DNA of 64,000 nucleotides. Source: Clostridium massiliamazoniense. Lineage in GTDB: Bacteria > Bacillota > Clostridia > Clostridiales > Clostridiaceae. The notes beneath the pieces were generated by a model. The model was not told the origin of the DNA. It saw only the letters and a list, made by a program, of their open reading frames with translations, and searched no databases. The stretch spans positions 186,001 through 250,000 of the forward strand of contig NZ_LN879468.1 of the NCBI RefSeq assembly GCF_001403635.1. Reading direction: 5' to 3'. Shown here piece after piece: positions 54,820 through 64,000 of the stretch; position 1 is the first letter of the stretch, and each line of letters starts with the position of its first letter. The translations under genes and the position numbers were made by a program.

Positions 54820-56325
54820 TTCTGTATAGATTTGTGTAAAAATAATTCTATATGGAGTGTTTTGTGTGATTGATTGGTGTTTTTGGAATAATATAACTGA
54901 TTGATTTGGAGGTAATTATATGAAAAATAGCAATTTTGATTACAATGAAGAAATAAAAAAATGTAAGACTATTGATGATGTTATGGGCAAGAATGGTTTA
55001 ATCTAAAAACTTGTTAAAGATGTATTAGAAAATATCCTTGAAGGTGAAATGGAAGAACACCTCGGAAGGAGTGAATATCAACGTTTAGACGATGAAGATT
55101 TTGAAAGAGTCAATTATAGAAATGGTTATAGTAAAAAAATTTAAGAAGTTCATTTGAAGATGTTGATCTCAATATACTTAGAGATAGAAATGGTGAATTC
55201 GAACATAAGATAATTAAAAAATATGAAACAGTATGTAATGAATTAGATAAAAAATAATATTTTTATATACTAAAGGAATGAGTACTAGTGACATTCAAGC
55301 TGAAATAGAAGATTTATATGGTATTACAATCTCATCATCTACGGTGTCTAAAATTACAGATAAAGTATTAAGTAGTGCTGTTGAATGGCAAAATAGACTG
55401 TTAGACCGTATATATCCTATAGTATATTTGGATGCAATGTATTTTAAAGTTAGAAGTAATGGGAAAATAGTTAATAAAGCTGTTTACATATGCTTAGCTT
55501 ATGATATGGATGGCTACAAAGATATATTAGGAATTTGGGTTGACGAAGCAGAAGGAGCTAAATTCTGGATTGGAATATGTAATGACCTAAAAAATAGAGG
55601 TGTAAAAGAAATACTTATTGCATGCATGGATGGCTTAAAAGGACTTCCACAAGCAATAAAAAACGTTTTCCCGTCAGTTAATATTCAAACTTGTATAATT
55701 CATCAAATAAGAAATTCAATAAAATATGTGGCATCTAAAGATAAAAAGGAATTTATGAAAAATCTAAAGGAAGTCTATAAGGCTTCAACAGAGGAACTTG
55801 CGTTAGCATAATTAGATATGTTAAAAGAGAAATGGCACTCTAAATATGCTATAGTAATGATTCTTGGTATAATAATTGGTTGAATCTATCAACATTTTTT
55901 GAATTTTCATCTCAAATAAGAAAAAGGATTTATACTACAAATATTTTAGAAGGATTTAATCGTCAAATTCGTAAGTTTACTAAGGTTAGAGTTATTTTTC
56001 CTACTGATGAATATTAAATAAGTGTATTTATTTAGCTACAATGGAAATCATGGAAAAGTGGACTCAACCTACGCCTAATTGGGGTGCCATGCTAACCAGT
56101 TAACGTTGATGTTCAAAAATCAAATAAATGATGAATTAGCTTAAAAACCTGTACATTTAAAATAACAATGTATAATAAGTAATTTTTTAATACATACTAA
56201 AAAAGTAAAAAATACTTAGTTTTAGTATTCCAATAAGTAAAAAAATAATACTGAAATATTAAAAATTCCAGTATTATTTCGATAAGAAAATATTATTTAC
56301 ACAAAAATATCTAGTCTCTCTCAAT
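54820..56325 (+). mobile_element. IS256-type (Mutator) insertion element, decayed
   Basis: The transposase frame starts at ATG 54920 after ggaggt and is broken by stops and shifts. Readable pieces: LVKDVLENILEGEMEEHLGR, NYRNGYSKK, IEDLYGITISSSTVSKITDK, YPIVYLDAMYFKV (catalytic Asp), LIACMDGLKGLPQAIKNVFP (Asp), IHQIRNSIKYV and IYTTNILEGFNRQIRKFTK (Glu). Terminal inverted sequences are seen as tagatttgtgtaaaa near 54830 and its complement ttacacaaaaatatct near 56299. Related ends without this core lie at 18138-18925 and 37412-37475. Confidence 0.85.
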
Positions 56326-56346
56326 CTTTTTTTGGACATGCCTTTT

Positions 56347-56574
56347 TTATATTGTAACAGTAATATGTTCGCCATTTTGTGATACAACTTCTACAATTTT
56401 TAATCCTTTATAAGGTTTTAAGCTACCTTTTACTGTTTTAAAAAGTTGTAAAGCTATCTTTTTTTGTTCAGTATTAAGCTGTTTTTTGGGAATACATCTT
56501 ATTATTAGACCACCCATAGATAAGGGAACTGGTAAGGTTAAGTTAAATTCTTTACTTTTTATTGAAACTATCAT
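56347..56574 (-). CDS. Small hypothetical protein, third gene of a DUF2089 operon
   Basis: 75 residues: N-terminal VSIKSKEFNLTLPVPLSMGGLII, then a helical segment (LNTEQKKIALQLFKTVKGSL) and a C-terminal beta-strand pair. Its N-terminal part resembles the middle of the neighbouring 126-residue protein (LPIKVIKEAL), suggesting a common small domain. It starts 10 bases after the upstream stop. Function unknown; context is a DUF2089 regulator. Confidence 0.65.
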   Translation of the reverse strand: MIVSIKSKEFNLTLPVPLSMGGLIIRCIPKKQLNTEQKKIALQLFKTVKGSLKPYKGLKIVEVVSQNGEHITVTI

Positions 56575-56584
56575 ATAGAAACCT

Positions 56585-56965
56585 CTAATCTATAACTATT
56601 TTAACTGTATCTCCTTTACTAGAAGAGATATCTACTATTTCTCCTATAACTTCATTATTTAAACAAGCTACTAGAGCATTCATTAGTTCATCTATATCAA
56701 TTCCATCTATAGCTTCAATATATGTAGATATAGGTAATTTACCAGTAGCTTTTAATGCTTCTTTAATTACTTTAATTGGTAACTGTACATTAACCTTATC
56801 TCCTTCATGGCTTAGGACTTTAACTTTTAAAAATTTATCTTCATACTTTTTAGGTGCAACAGCCTTAGTATTGTTTAAAGTATCAATTATTTCCTTTGCT
56901 TTAAGAGCAGAAATCTTGCCTTGTTCAACCATTTTTAATACTATAATAATATCATCATCATTCAT
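56585..56965 (-). CDS. SHOCT-like/bihelical plus small-domain protein, second gene of the operon
   Basis: 126 residues. The N terminus is a short two-helix motif (VLKMVEQGKISALKAKEIID) like the bihelical domains at the end of DUF2089 and YvlB-type proteins. The rest is KFLKVKVLSHEGDKVNVQLP, with a helix and a C-terminal IGEIVDISSSKGDTVKIVI strand pair. Such proteins accompany DUF2089 regulators in Firmicutes and are tied to envelope stress only by loose association. The start is preceded by ggaga on the minus strand. Confidence 0.7.
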   Translation of the reverse strand: MNDDDIIIVLKMVEQGKISALKAKEIIDTLNNTKAVAPKKYEDKFLKVKVLSHEGDKVNVQLPIKVIKEALKATGKLPISTYIEAIDGIDIDELMNALVACLNNEVIGEIVDISSSKGDTVKIVID

Positions 56966-56982
56966 AATAATTTCTCCTAATT

Positions 56983-57345
56983 TTAATCTTTTAATTTGTT
57001 AATTGCTTCATCAACTGAGATATCTCCCTTTTCTAGAGCAGTTAAAATATCTTTATTATCTTCTTTAACCTTAGTTTCTTTTGATGAATAACCTAAATTT
57101 TCAATAACCTCATCTAATTTTGCTCTAACTGTTGGGTATGAAATACCCAGTTCCTTTTCAACCTCTTTTATATTTCCCCTACACTTTATAAAAGTTTCTA
57201 TAAAATATAATTGCTCATTATTTAAGTAATCAAATTTAGATAATTCAAATTCATTATCTATAACAGTATTACAATTAGTACATTTTAATTTTGTTGCTTT
57301 TAGATTATTGGAACATACTGGACAATGACTTAATAATTTATACAT
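56983..57345 (-). CDS. DUF2089-type regulator (zinc ribbon plus helix-turn-helix)
   Basis: 120 residues: N-terminal zinc ribbon with CPVC and CTNC pairs (about 8-26), a central helix-turn-helix (EVEKELGISYPTVRAKLDEV, about 60-85) and a C-terminal two-helix motif (ILTALEKGDISVDEAINKL). First gene of a three-gene minus-strand operon and probably its regulator. The 470 bases between it and the divergent RpiR gene contain no gene. Confidence 0.85.
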   Translation of the reverse strand: MYKLLSHCPVCSNNLKATKLKCTNCNTVIDNEFELSKFDYLNNEQLYFIETFIKCRGNIKEVEKELGISYPTVRAKLDEVIENLGYSSKETKVKEDNKDILTALEKGDISVDEAINKLKD

Positions 57346-57817
57346 AAATTGCCTCCAATCTTTAAGAATAGATTACTTCTTTTTTAATGAAATGTAAATA
57401 GTTTTATTGAATATTTTTAATTATAAATTATTATTATTAATATTTAGTGTCTGTATATTTAACAAAATTAATTTATGTATTGAATTTATTAATTTAAAAT
57501 CAATGAGTTTTATTATGTTAATTTTGTTTAGAAAATAGTTTAAAAATGATAGCAATAAAAATAAAGAAACTAATTTATAATGGAGATTATAATTAAATAT
57601 TTAATGAATTTTTATTTTATAAGTATGAAACTATTAATCATCATATAGATTCTAAAAAAGATATGCTATGATTTCAAAAAGTATAAAATTTAAATGTTAG
57701 TCATAATTAATTTGCTAATTACTATATTATTTATAGATATTAATATGGTATAATTTGTATATTGAGAAAATGAATTTTTAGTAAGAATAAAAATTGCTGC
57801 TATTAGGGGGACATTAT

Positions 57818-58576
57818 ATGAAACTAGAGGAATTGGTTAATAAAAATTATGATAACTTTAATGAAAATGATTTGTATATATGGAAGTATATTGTGGCAAA
57901 TAAAAAATTATGTTCAACATTAACTATAGATGAATTAGCAATGAGGTGTAATGTTTCTAGGACAACCATACTAAGATTTGCTAAAAAGCTTACATTAAAA
58001 GGTTATAGTGAATTAAAGATATATTTAAAGTGGTCAATTGATGAAATAAAAGAAAATACGGAGAATTTTTCTGATGTTATTTGTAATGATTTTATTAAAT
58101 TTGTTTCAGATATGAAAGAAAAAGATTTTACTAAGGTTTGTGATTTAATATATAATGCTAAAAGAGTATTTGTATATGGAACAGGTGCTGTTCAAAGTGC
58201 TGTAGCAGGAGAACTAAAAAGAATATTTTTATCTGGTCAAGAATGTTTTTATAGCATCCATGGAGATCGGGAAGCTGAAATTTTATTAAGCTCTATGACG
58301 AGGGAAGATGTAATAATAATCATTTCATTAACAGGGGAATCTAATCATATAAGAAATTTAGCAAGGAAATTAAACATTAAAGATATTCCTATTATTTCTA
58401 TAACAAAATTAAAGAATAACGAATTAGCAAGAGTAAGTCATGAAAATTTATATATAAATACGTCGATTGGTAAAGTTGGAAATGGAACAGAATATGAATC
58501 TACTAGTTTGTTTTTTACTCTTGTAGAAATTTTATTTAGTAAATATGTTGAATTTAAAAATAATAAATTAAGGTGA
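57818..58576 (+). CDS. RpiR-family regulator of the alpha-glucoside genes
   Basis: 252 residues from ATG 57818, which follows agggggac; an in-frame start eight codons upstream is rejected. N-terminal RpiR helix-turn-helix (LTIDELAMRCNVSRTTILRF) and C-terminal SIS sugar-phosphate-binding domain (VFVYGTGAVQSAVAGELKRI, IIISLTGESNHIRNLARKL). It lies upstream of the PTS permease and 6-phospho-alpha-glucosidase genes. Presumably senses a phosphorylated disaccharide or glucose 6-phosphate; activator or repressor not decidable. Confidence 0.9.
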   Translation: MKLEELVNKNYDNFNENDLYIWKYIVANKKLCSTLTIDELAMRCNVSRTTILRFAKKLTLKGYSELKIYLKWSIDEIKENTENFSDVICNDFIKFVSDMKEKDFTKVCDLIYNAKRVFVYGTGAVQSAVAGELKRIFLSGQECFYSIHGDREAEILLSSMTREDVIIIISLTGESNHIRNLARKLNIKDIPIISITKLKNNELARVSHENLYINTSIGKVGNGTEYESTSLFFTLVEILFSKYVEFKNNKLR

Positions 58577-58744
58577 CTTTAAGGCCTGTATTATTGAGAA
58601 GATTATATAAAGTTAAAAAAATTATTTTAATTTTATATAAGTAAGCTCCATCATATAGGCTTTTTTTGTTTAATTTTTATTTTAAGTTAGTAATTTACAA
58701 GATTTGTTTGATAAGAAAAAGGTATAATACTTTATTTTAATATT

Positions 58745-58758
58745 TGTGAAATTTCACA
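58745..58758 (+). promoter_or_regulatory. Candidate RpiR operator before the PTS gene
   Basis: Perfect palindrome TGTGAAATTTCACA, 128 bases before the likely start at 58887. The same TGTGAAnnTTCACA pattern precedes the glucosidase gene at 60533. Confidence 0.7.
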
Positions 58759-58813
58759 GTAAATGTGAAGATATATCAATATGAGATAAAAATACCTAAA
58801 GTAGACAAAAATA

Positions 58814-58828
58814 TTGAAAACGTTTTTT
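58814..58828 (+). promoter_or_regulatory. Candidate CcpA cre site before the PTS gene
   Basis: TTGAAAACGTTTTTT fits the cre pattern WTGNAANCGNWNNCW except at one 3' position. Consistent with carbon catabolite repression of a sugar operon. Confidence 0.5.
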
Positions 58829-58886
58829 AGAGTTGTTATTATTTACCTATAAATGGTTTTGAGAATTAAAAAGGGGGATGGAAAAA

Positions 58887-60452
58887 ATGATGCAAAAAAT
58901 GATGCAAAAAGTTCAAAGATTTGGTGGAGCTATGTTTACTCCAGTGTTATTATTTGCTTTTGCAGGTATTATGGTTGGTTTTTCAATTTTATTTAAGAAT
59001 CAAGAGATAATGGGATCAATGGCTGCAACAGGAACGACATGGTATAACATATGGACATTAATAGAAGAAGGAGCATGGACAGTTTTTAGACAGTTACCAC
59101 TTTTATTTGTTATAGGATTACCTATTGGACTTGCAAAAAAGCAACAAGCTAGAGCTTGTATGGAAGCTTTAGTAGTATATTTAATATTTAATTATTTTTT
59201 GAGTGCTATTCTTAATATTTGGGGACCATCATTTGGAGTTGATTTTGCTCAAGAAGTTGGTGGAAATTCAGGATTAACTTTAATTGCAGGGATAAAAACT
59301 CTTGATATAGGAATGGTAGGATCTATTTTAATAGCTGGTATAGTAGTTTACTTACATGATAAATTTTTTGATTTTGAATTACCAGAATTTTTAGGAACTT
59401 TTAAAGGTTCATCATTTGTAGTAATGATAGCATTTTTTATAATGATACCAGTAGCTTTTGCTATGGCCTTTATTTGGCCTAAGGTTCAAGGCGTTATATC
59501 TTCTTTGCAAGGATTTTTAACATCATCAGGAACTACAGGGGTTTGGGTTTATACTTTTCTTGAAAGAATGTTAATACCTACTGGTTTACATCATTTTATT
59601 TATTCACCATTTATATTTGATTCAGCAGTGGTCCAAGGGGGAATAAATGTTTATTGGGCAACTCATTTAGGTGATTTTGCAAATTCAGCACAAAGTCTTA
59701 AAGCTATGTTTCCAGCAGGAGGATTTGCTCTTCATGGATTATCAAAGGTATTTGGATGCGTTGGAATAGCTTTAGCAATATATTCAACAGCTAAACCAGA
59801 GAAGAAGAAAATGGTTGCAGGTTTATTAATACCAGCTGCATTAACAGCAGTGGTTGCAGGAATTACGGAACCTTTAGAATTTACATTTTTATTTATAGCT
59901 CCAGTATTATTTTTAGTTCATGCACTTTTAGCAGCAACACTTTCAGCAGTTTCTTATTCTTTAGGTTTAGTTGGTAACTTTGGTAGTGGGCTAATAGAAT
60001 GGGCAGCACTTAATTGGATTCCCTTAGGAAAGTATCATGCTAATATTTATATTATGCAAGTTATTGTAGGAATTATTTTTACAGGAATTTATTTCGTTGT
60101 ATTTAGATTTTTAATTTTAAAGTTTAACTTCCTAACACCAGGAAGAGAAAAAGATAATGCAGAAGTAAAATTGTATAATAAAGAAGATTATAGAAATAAG
60201 AAAAAAGCACCTAACGCTGAAAAAGCAACTATATTTTTAGAAGCTTTAGGTGGAAAAGATAATATTGTTGATGTTACAAATTGTGCAACGAGACTAAGAA
60301 TTTCAGTTAAGGATGAAAGTCTAGTTCAAGATGTAGAAGTGTTTAAAGGAGCTGGAGCTCATGGGTTAGTTAAGAATGGGAAAGCTATACAAGTAATTGT
60401 TGGTTTATCAGTTCCTAAGGTAAGAGAAGATTTCGAAAAATTATTAGTTTAA
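58887..60452 (+). CDS. Alpha-glucoside PTS transporter, EIICB (MalX/AglA type)
   Basis: 521 residues from ATG 58887; the ATG at 58878 abuts the ribosome site ggggg and is a less likely start. EIIC part (about 10-420) with many membrane spans and the glucose/maltose-type signatures FRQLPLLFVIGLPIGLAK, FLERMLIPTGLHHFIYSPF and AVVAGITEPLEFTFLFIAP. EIIB part (about 440-520) with the phosphorylated Cys in VTNCATRLR. No EIIA domain, so a glucose-type EIIA is supplied from elsewhere. Imports and phosphorylates maltose-like sugars, which the GH4 enzyme downstream splits. Confidence 0.92.
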   Translation: MMQKMMQKVQRFGGAMFTPVLLFAFAGIMVGFSILFKNQEIMGSMAATGTTWYNIWTLIEEGAWTVFRQLPLLFVIGLPIGLAKKQQARACMEALVVYLIFNYFLSAILNIWGPSFGVDFAQEVGGNSGLTLIAGIKTLDIGMVGSILIAGIVVYLHDKFFDFELPEFLGTFKGSSFVVMIAFFIMIPVAFAMAFIWPKVQGVISSLQGFLTSSGTTGVWVYTFLERMLIPTGLHHFIYSPFIFDSAVVQGGINVYWATHLGDFANSAQSLKAMFPAGGFALHGLSKVFGCVGIALAIYSTAKPEKKKMVAGLLIPAALTAVVAGITEPLEFTFLFIAPVLFLVHALLAATLSAVSYSLGLVGNFGSGLIEWAALNWIPLGKYHANIYIMQVIVGIIFTGIYFVVFRFLILKFNFLTPGREKDNAEVKLYNKEDYRNKKKAPNAEKATIFLEALGGKDNIVDVTNCATRLRISVKDESLVQDVEVFKGAGAHGLVKNGKAIQVIVGLSVPKVREDFEKLLV

Positions 60453-60462
60453 ATTTAAATAT

Positions 60463-60502
60463 GGATGGACAAGGAGTTTTTAAAATTTCCTTTGTCCATC
60501 CT
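60463..60502 (+). terminator. Terminator of the PTS gene
   Basis: gatggacaagga pairs with tcctttgtccatc across an A/T loop, then cttttaa. Indicates the glucosidase has its own promoter. Confidence 0.78.
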
Positions 60503-60532
60503 TTTAACATTGTAATTTTCATAAACTTTAGC

Positions 60533-60546
60533 TGTGAATTTTCACA
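60533..60546 (+). promoter_or_regulatory. Candidate RpiR operator before the glucosidase gene
   Basis: TGTGAATTTTCACA, same arms as the site before the PTS gene, 160 bases before the start. A likely -10 (tgctattat) lies downstream at about 60621-60629. Confidence 0.68.
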
Positions 60547-60693
60547 ACTTATGATACTAAGTTTCAACCTGTGAGATTATTCCCTAAAGGGCCTAGAACT
60601 ATTGTTTTAAGCTTTTTTCTTTGCTATTATAAAGACATAAGGTAAATGATTACAATTTAAATAAAAAAAGTAATAATAAATTATTTGATTTAG

Positions 60694-62031
<1,338 letters not shown>

Positions 62032-62040
62032 AGTGAAATT

Positions 62041-62080
62041 AACTCAAGGATAGTTTTTATCTATCTTTGAGTTTTTATTT
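62041..62080 (+). terminator. Terminator of the glucosidase gene
   Basis: aactcaaggatag (62041-62053) pairs with ctatctttgagtt (62061-62073, one wobble), then T-rich. Confidence 0.86.
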
Positions 62081-62210
62081 TAAAGATAAATGTGAGTAAC
62101 TGATTTCATACCTCTTATTAAAAGTTACTTTAATTAAAATAGTGAAAAGTTAATGTTCAGTTAATGTAATGTGTGTATATTTTAATTATTGCTAAAGGGG
62201 GTAGAGATTT

Positions 62211-64000
62211 ATGCTTACATTAAAAAATATAAAGAAAAGTTATATTACAGGTGATTTTACACAGGTAGCACTAGATAATGTATCTTTAAATTTTAGAGAA
62301 AATGAATTTGTAGCCATATTAGGACCAAGTGGATCAGGGAAGACAACTTGTTTAAATGTCATTGGTGGACTTGATAAGTATGATTCAGGTGATTTAATTA
62401 TTAATGGGAAATCAACGAAGGAATTTTCAGATTCTGAATGGGATTCATATAGAAATAATAGTATAGGATTTATATTCCAAAGTTATAACTTAATAGGACA
62501 CTTAGATATAGTATCAAATGTTGAAATGGGAATGACTTTAAGTGGAATATCAGCTAAGGCAAAAAGAGAGAAGGCTCTTGAGGTTCTTGAAAGAGTAGGT
62601 CTAAAGAATCACATACACAAAAGGCCTAATCAACTTTCAGGAGGGCAGATGCAAAGAATTGCTATTGCAAGGGCTTTAGCGAATGACCCAGATATAATTC
62701 TTGCAGATGAGCCTACTGGTGCATTAGACACAAAAACAAGTGTACAAATAATGGAATTAATAAAGGAAATATCAAAGGATAAATTAGTTATAATGGTTAC
62801 TCATAATCCAGAATTAGCTAAAGATTATGCAGATAGAATTGTAGAATTTAGGGATGGTAGTATAGTATCAGATTCAAATCCTTTAGATGTTGAAGCTAAA
62901 AAAGAGAAATATTCCTTAAAGAAAACAAGTATGAGTTTTTTTACAGCCTTAAAATTATCAGCAATGAATATAAAGACTAAAAAGGGAAGAACTTTTTTAA
63001 CAGCACTTGCTTCAAGTATTGGTATTATAGGAATTGCTCTTATACTTAGTTTATCAAATGGATTTGATGCTAAGATATCAGAAGTTCAAGAAGATGCATT
63101 GGCAGAATATCCAATTACAATTACTAAACAAGCTCAAGAAATTAGTAAAGAAGCTATGGAATCTAAAAGAAAAGAAATGAATGATAAGGTTATGGGAGTA
63201 GTTGAATATGTAGATTCAGATGAAGCTTATTTGTATGACTCAAGTGAATCTACAATAACACATGAAAATAATATATCAGAGGATTATATAAATTATATTA
63301 AAAAAATAGATTCTCAAATTGTTGATAATATAGGTTATACAAGAATTGCATCCATGAATCTTTTAAGGAAAGTTGATGATGAAATAAAACCTATAACTTT
63401 TAGTGCTAGTGAGAAAAATGAGATGAATATGCTACCTATGAGTCAGATGGCAACTGGACTAGCTTCTTATCCGAGCTCTACAAAAGATAATAATGCATCC
63501 TTTATAGAAAAAAATTATGATCTATTAGCAGGAAAATATCCTAAGTCAAAAACAGATTTAGTACTTATAGTAGATTCAAAAAATAGAGTGGATATAAATG
63601 CTATGAAGAATCTTGGAATAGATACAAAGGATTTGGAGAGTATTAAATTTAAAGATTTAGTTGGTATGGAATTTAAATTAATATCAAACAATGATTACTA
63701 TGAAAAAACACAATTTAATACCTATATGCCTTCAAAGGATTATGAAAAAATGTACAACTCAAAGGATTCACTTACATTAACCTTAAGTGCTATAGTACGT
63801 CTTAAAGAAGATGCAGGTGTTCCTATGATAAGCGAAGGAATAGCATATAGTGATGATTTAACTGAATTAGTAATAGAAAGAGCAAAGGAATCTGATATAG
63901 TAAAAGCTCAAAAAGATGCTGACTATAATGTAATGTCAAGAGAACCTATTGATGATGAAACTAAGGAAAATTTAGTAGCATATCTTGGAGGAGATGAAAC
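62211..64000 (+). CDS. MacB-type fused ABC ATPase/permease (3' end outside window)
   Basis: Open from ATG 62211 (after aaagggggta) to the window end, 596 codons seen. N-terminal ATPase (about 1-225): Walker A GPSGSGKTT, signature LSGGQMQRIAIARAL, Walker B ILADEPTGALD, H-loop VTHNPE. Then the first transmembrane helix (about 260-285, LTALASSIGIIGIALILSLS) and a large extracytoplasmic domain. The remaining three helices with the FtsX domain should lie beyond the window. This MacB/BceB-like fused form is often linked to antimicrobial peptide or lantibiotic resistance; no two-component system is seen within the window. Confidence 0.9.
   Translation, partial: MLTLKNIKKSYITGDFTQVALDNVSLNFRENEFVAILGPSGSGKTTCLNVIGGLDKYDSGDLIINGKSTKEFSDSEWDSYRNNSIGFIFQSYNLIGHLDIVSNVEMGMTLSGISAKAKREKALEVLERVGLKNHIHKRPNQLSGGQMQRIAIARALANDPDIILADEPTGALDTKTSVQIMELIKEISKDKLVIMVTHNPELAKDYADRIVEFRDGSIVSDSNPLDVEAKKEKYSLKKTSMSFFTALKLSAMNIKTKKGRTFLTALASSIGIIGIALILSLSNGFDAKISEVQEDALAEYPITITKQAQEISKEAMESKRKEMNDKVMGVVEYVDSDEAYLYDSSESTITHENNISEDYINYIKKIDSQIVDNIGYTRIASMNLLRKVDDEIKPITFSASEKNEMNMLPMSQMATGLASYPSSTKDNNASFIEKNYDLLAGKYPKSKTDLVLIVDSKNRVDINAMKNLGIDTKDLESIKFKDLVGMEFKLISNNDYYEKTQFNTYMPSKDYEKMYNSKDSLTLTLSAIVRLKEDAGVPMISEGIAYSDDLTELVIERAKESDIVKAQKDADYNVMSREPIDDETKENLVAYLGGDE

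Overview
The window comes from a very AT-rich, low-GC Gram-positive anaerobe. The glycolytic set (pgk, tpiA, gpmI, eno), secG, rnr-smpB, a tryptophan T-box, a tmRNA, a two-domain MprF and UviA/UviB-type genes point to Clostridium sensu stricto, close to C. perfringens. I do not assign a species. The tmRNA tag read here (ANNNEFALAA) is not one I can match to a species from memory.

Layout. 1-8060 is core: the end of pgk, tpiA, gpmI, a hydrogenase-associated small regulator, T-box plus trpP, eno and secG. 8354-10681 is a TetR-controlled drug-efflux operon. 11189-16772 holds rnr, smpB and mprF. 17340-29515 is accessory. It contains a TcdR/UviA-like sigma factor, a UviB-like holin, a 703-residue leaderless protein with a carbohydrate-binding module between duplicated halves, a leaderless ricin-type lectin and an alginate-lyase-type secreted enzyme. 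Decayed insertion sequences and a few housekeeping genes (xpt, EcsC, TPR, tmRNA) lie among them. 29952-39882 carries small regulatory and stress genes: a TetR/aldo-keto reductase pair with matching operators, an ABC-F resistance protein with a structured leader, NUDIX, VOC, and WYL and AraC regulators.

40099-47104 is one operon under a Fur-like box. It encodes a NifH-like reductase, an IsdE-like binding protein, a FecCD permease, an ATPase, NifD/NifK-like subunits, a HugZ/HutZ-like protein and a flavodoxin. I read it as a candidate anaerobic tetrapyrrole (haem-like) import and reductive-processing system.

47992-51119 is a Hachiman-type defence pair, hamA and hamB; hamB has a -1 break at a slippery A-tract. 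51203-56325 is a graveyard: small mobile-element ORFs, a serine-recombinase pseudogene, an unknown 260-residue protein and an IS256-type pseudogene. From 56347 on there is a DUF2089 operon, then an RpiR regulator with an alpha-glucoside PTS permease and a GH4 6-phospho-alpha-glucosidase sharing a TGTGAAnnTTCACA operator, and finally a MacB-type ABC transporter cut by the window end.

Besides the nitrogenase-like operon, two patterns stand out. A structured intergenic RNA of about 125 nt occurs in four good copies and one decayed copy among the core genes, with compensatory base changes in its stems. An identical 31-bp box precedes the 703-residue protein and the lectin, and a close variant precedes the holin, suggesting one regulon for a putative toxin locus.
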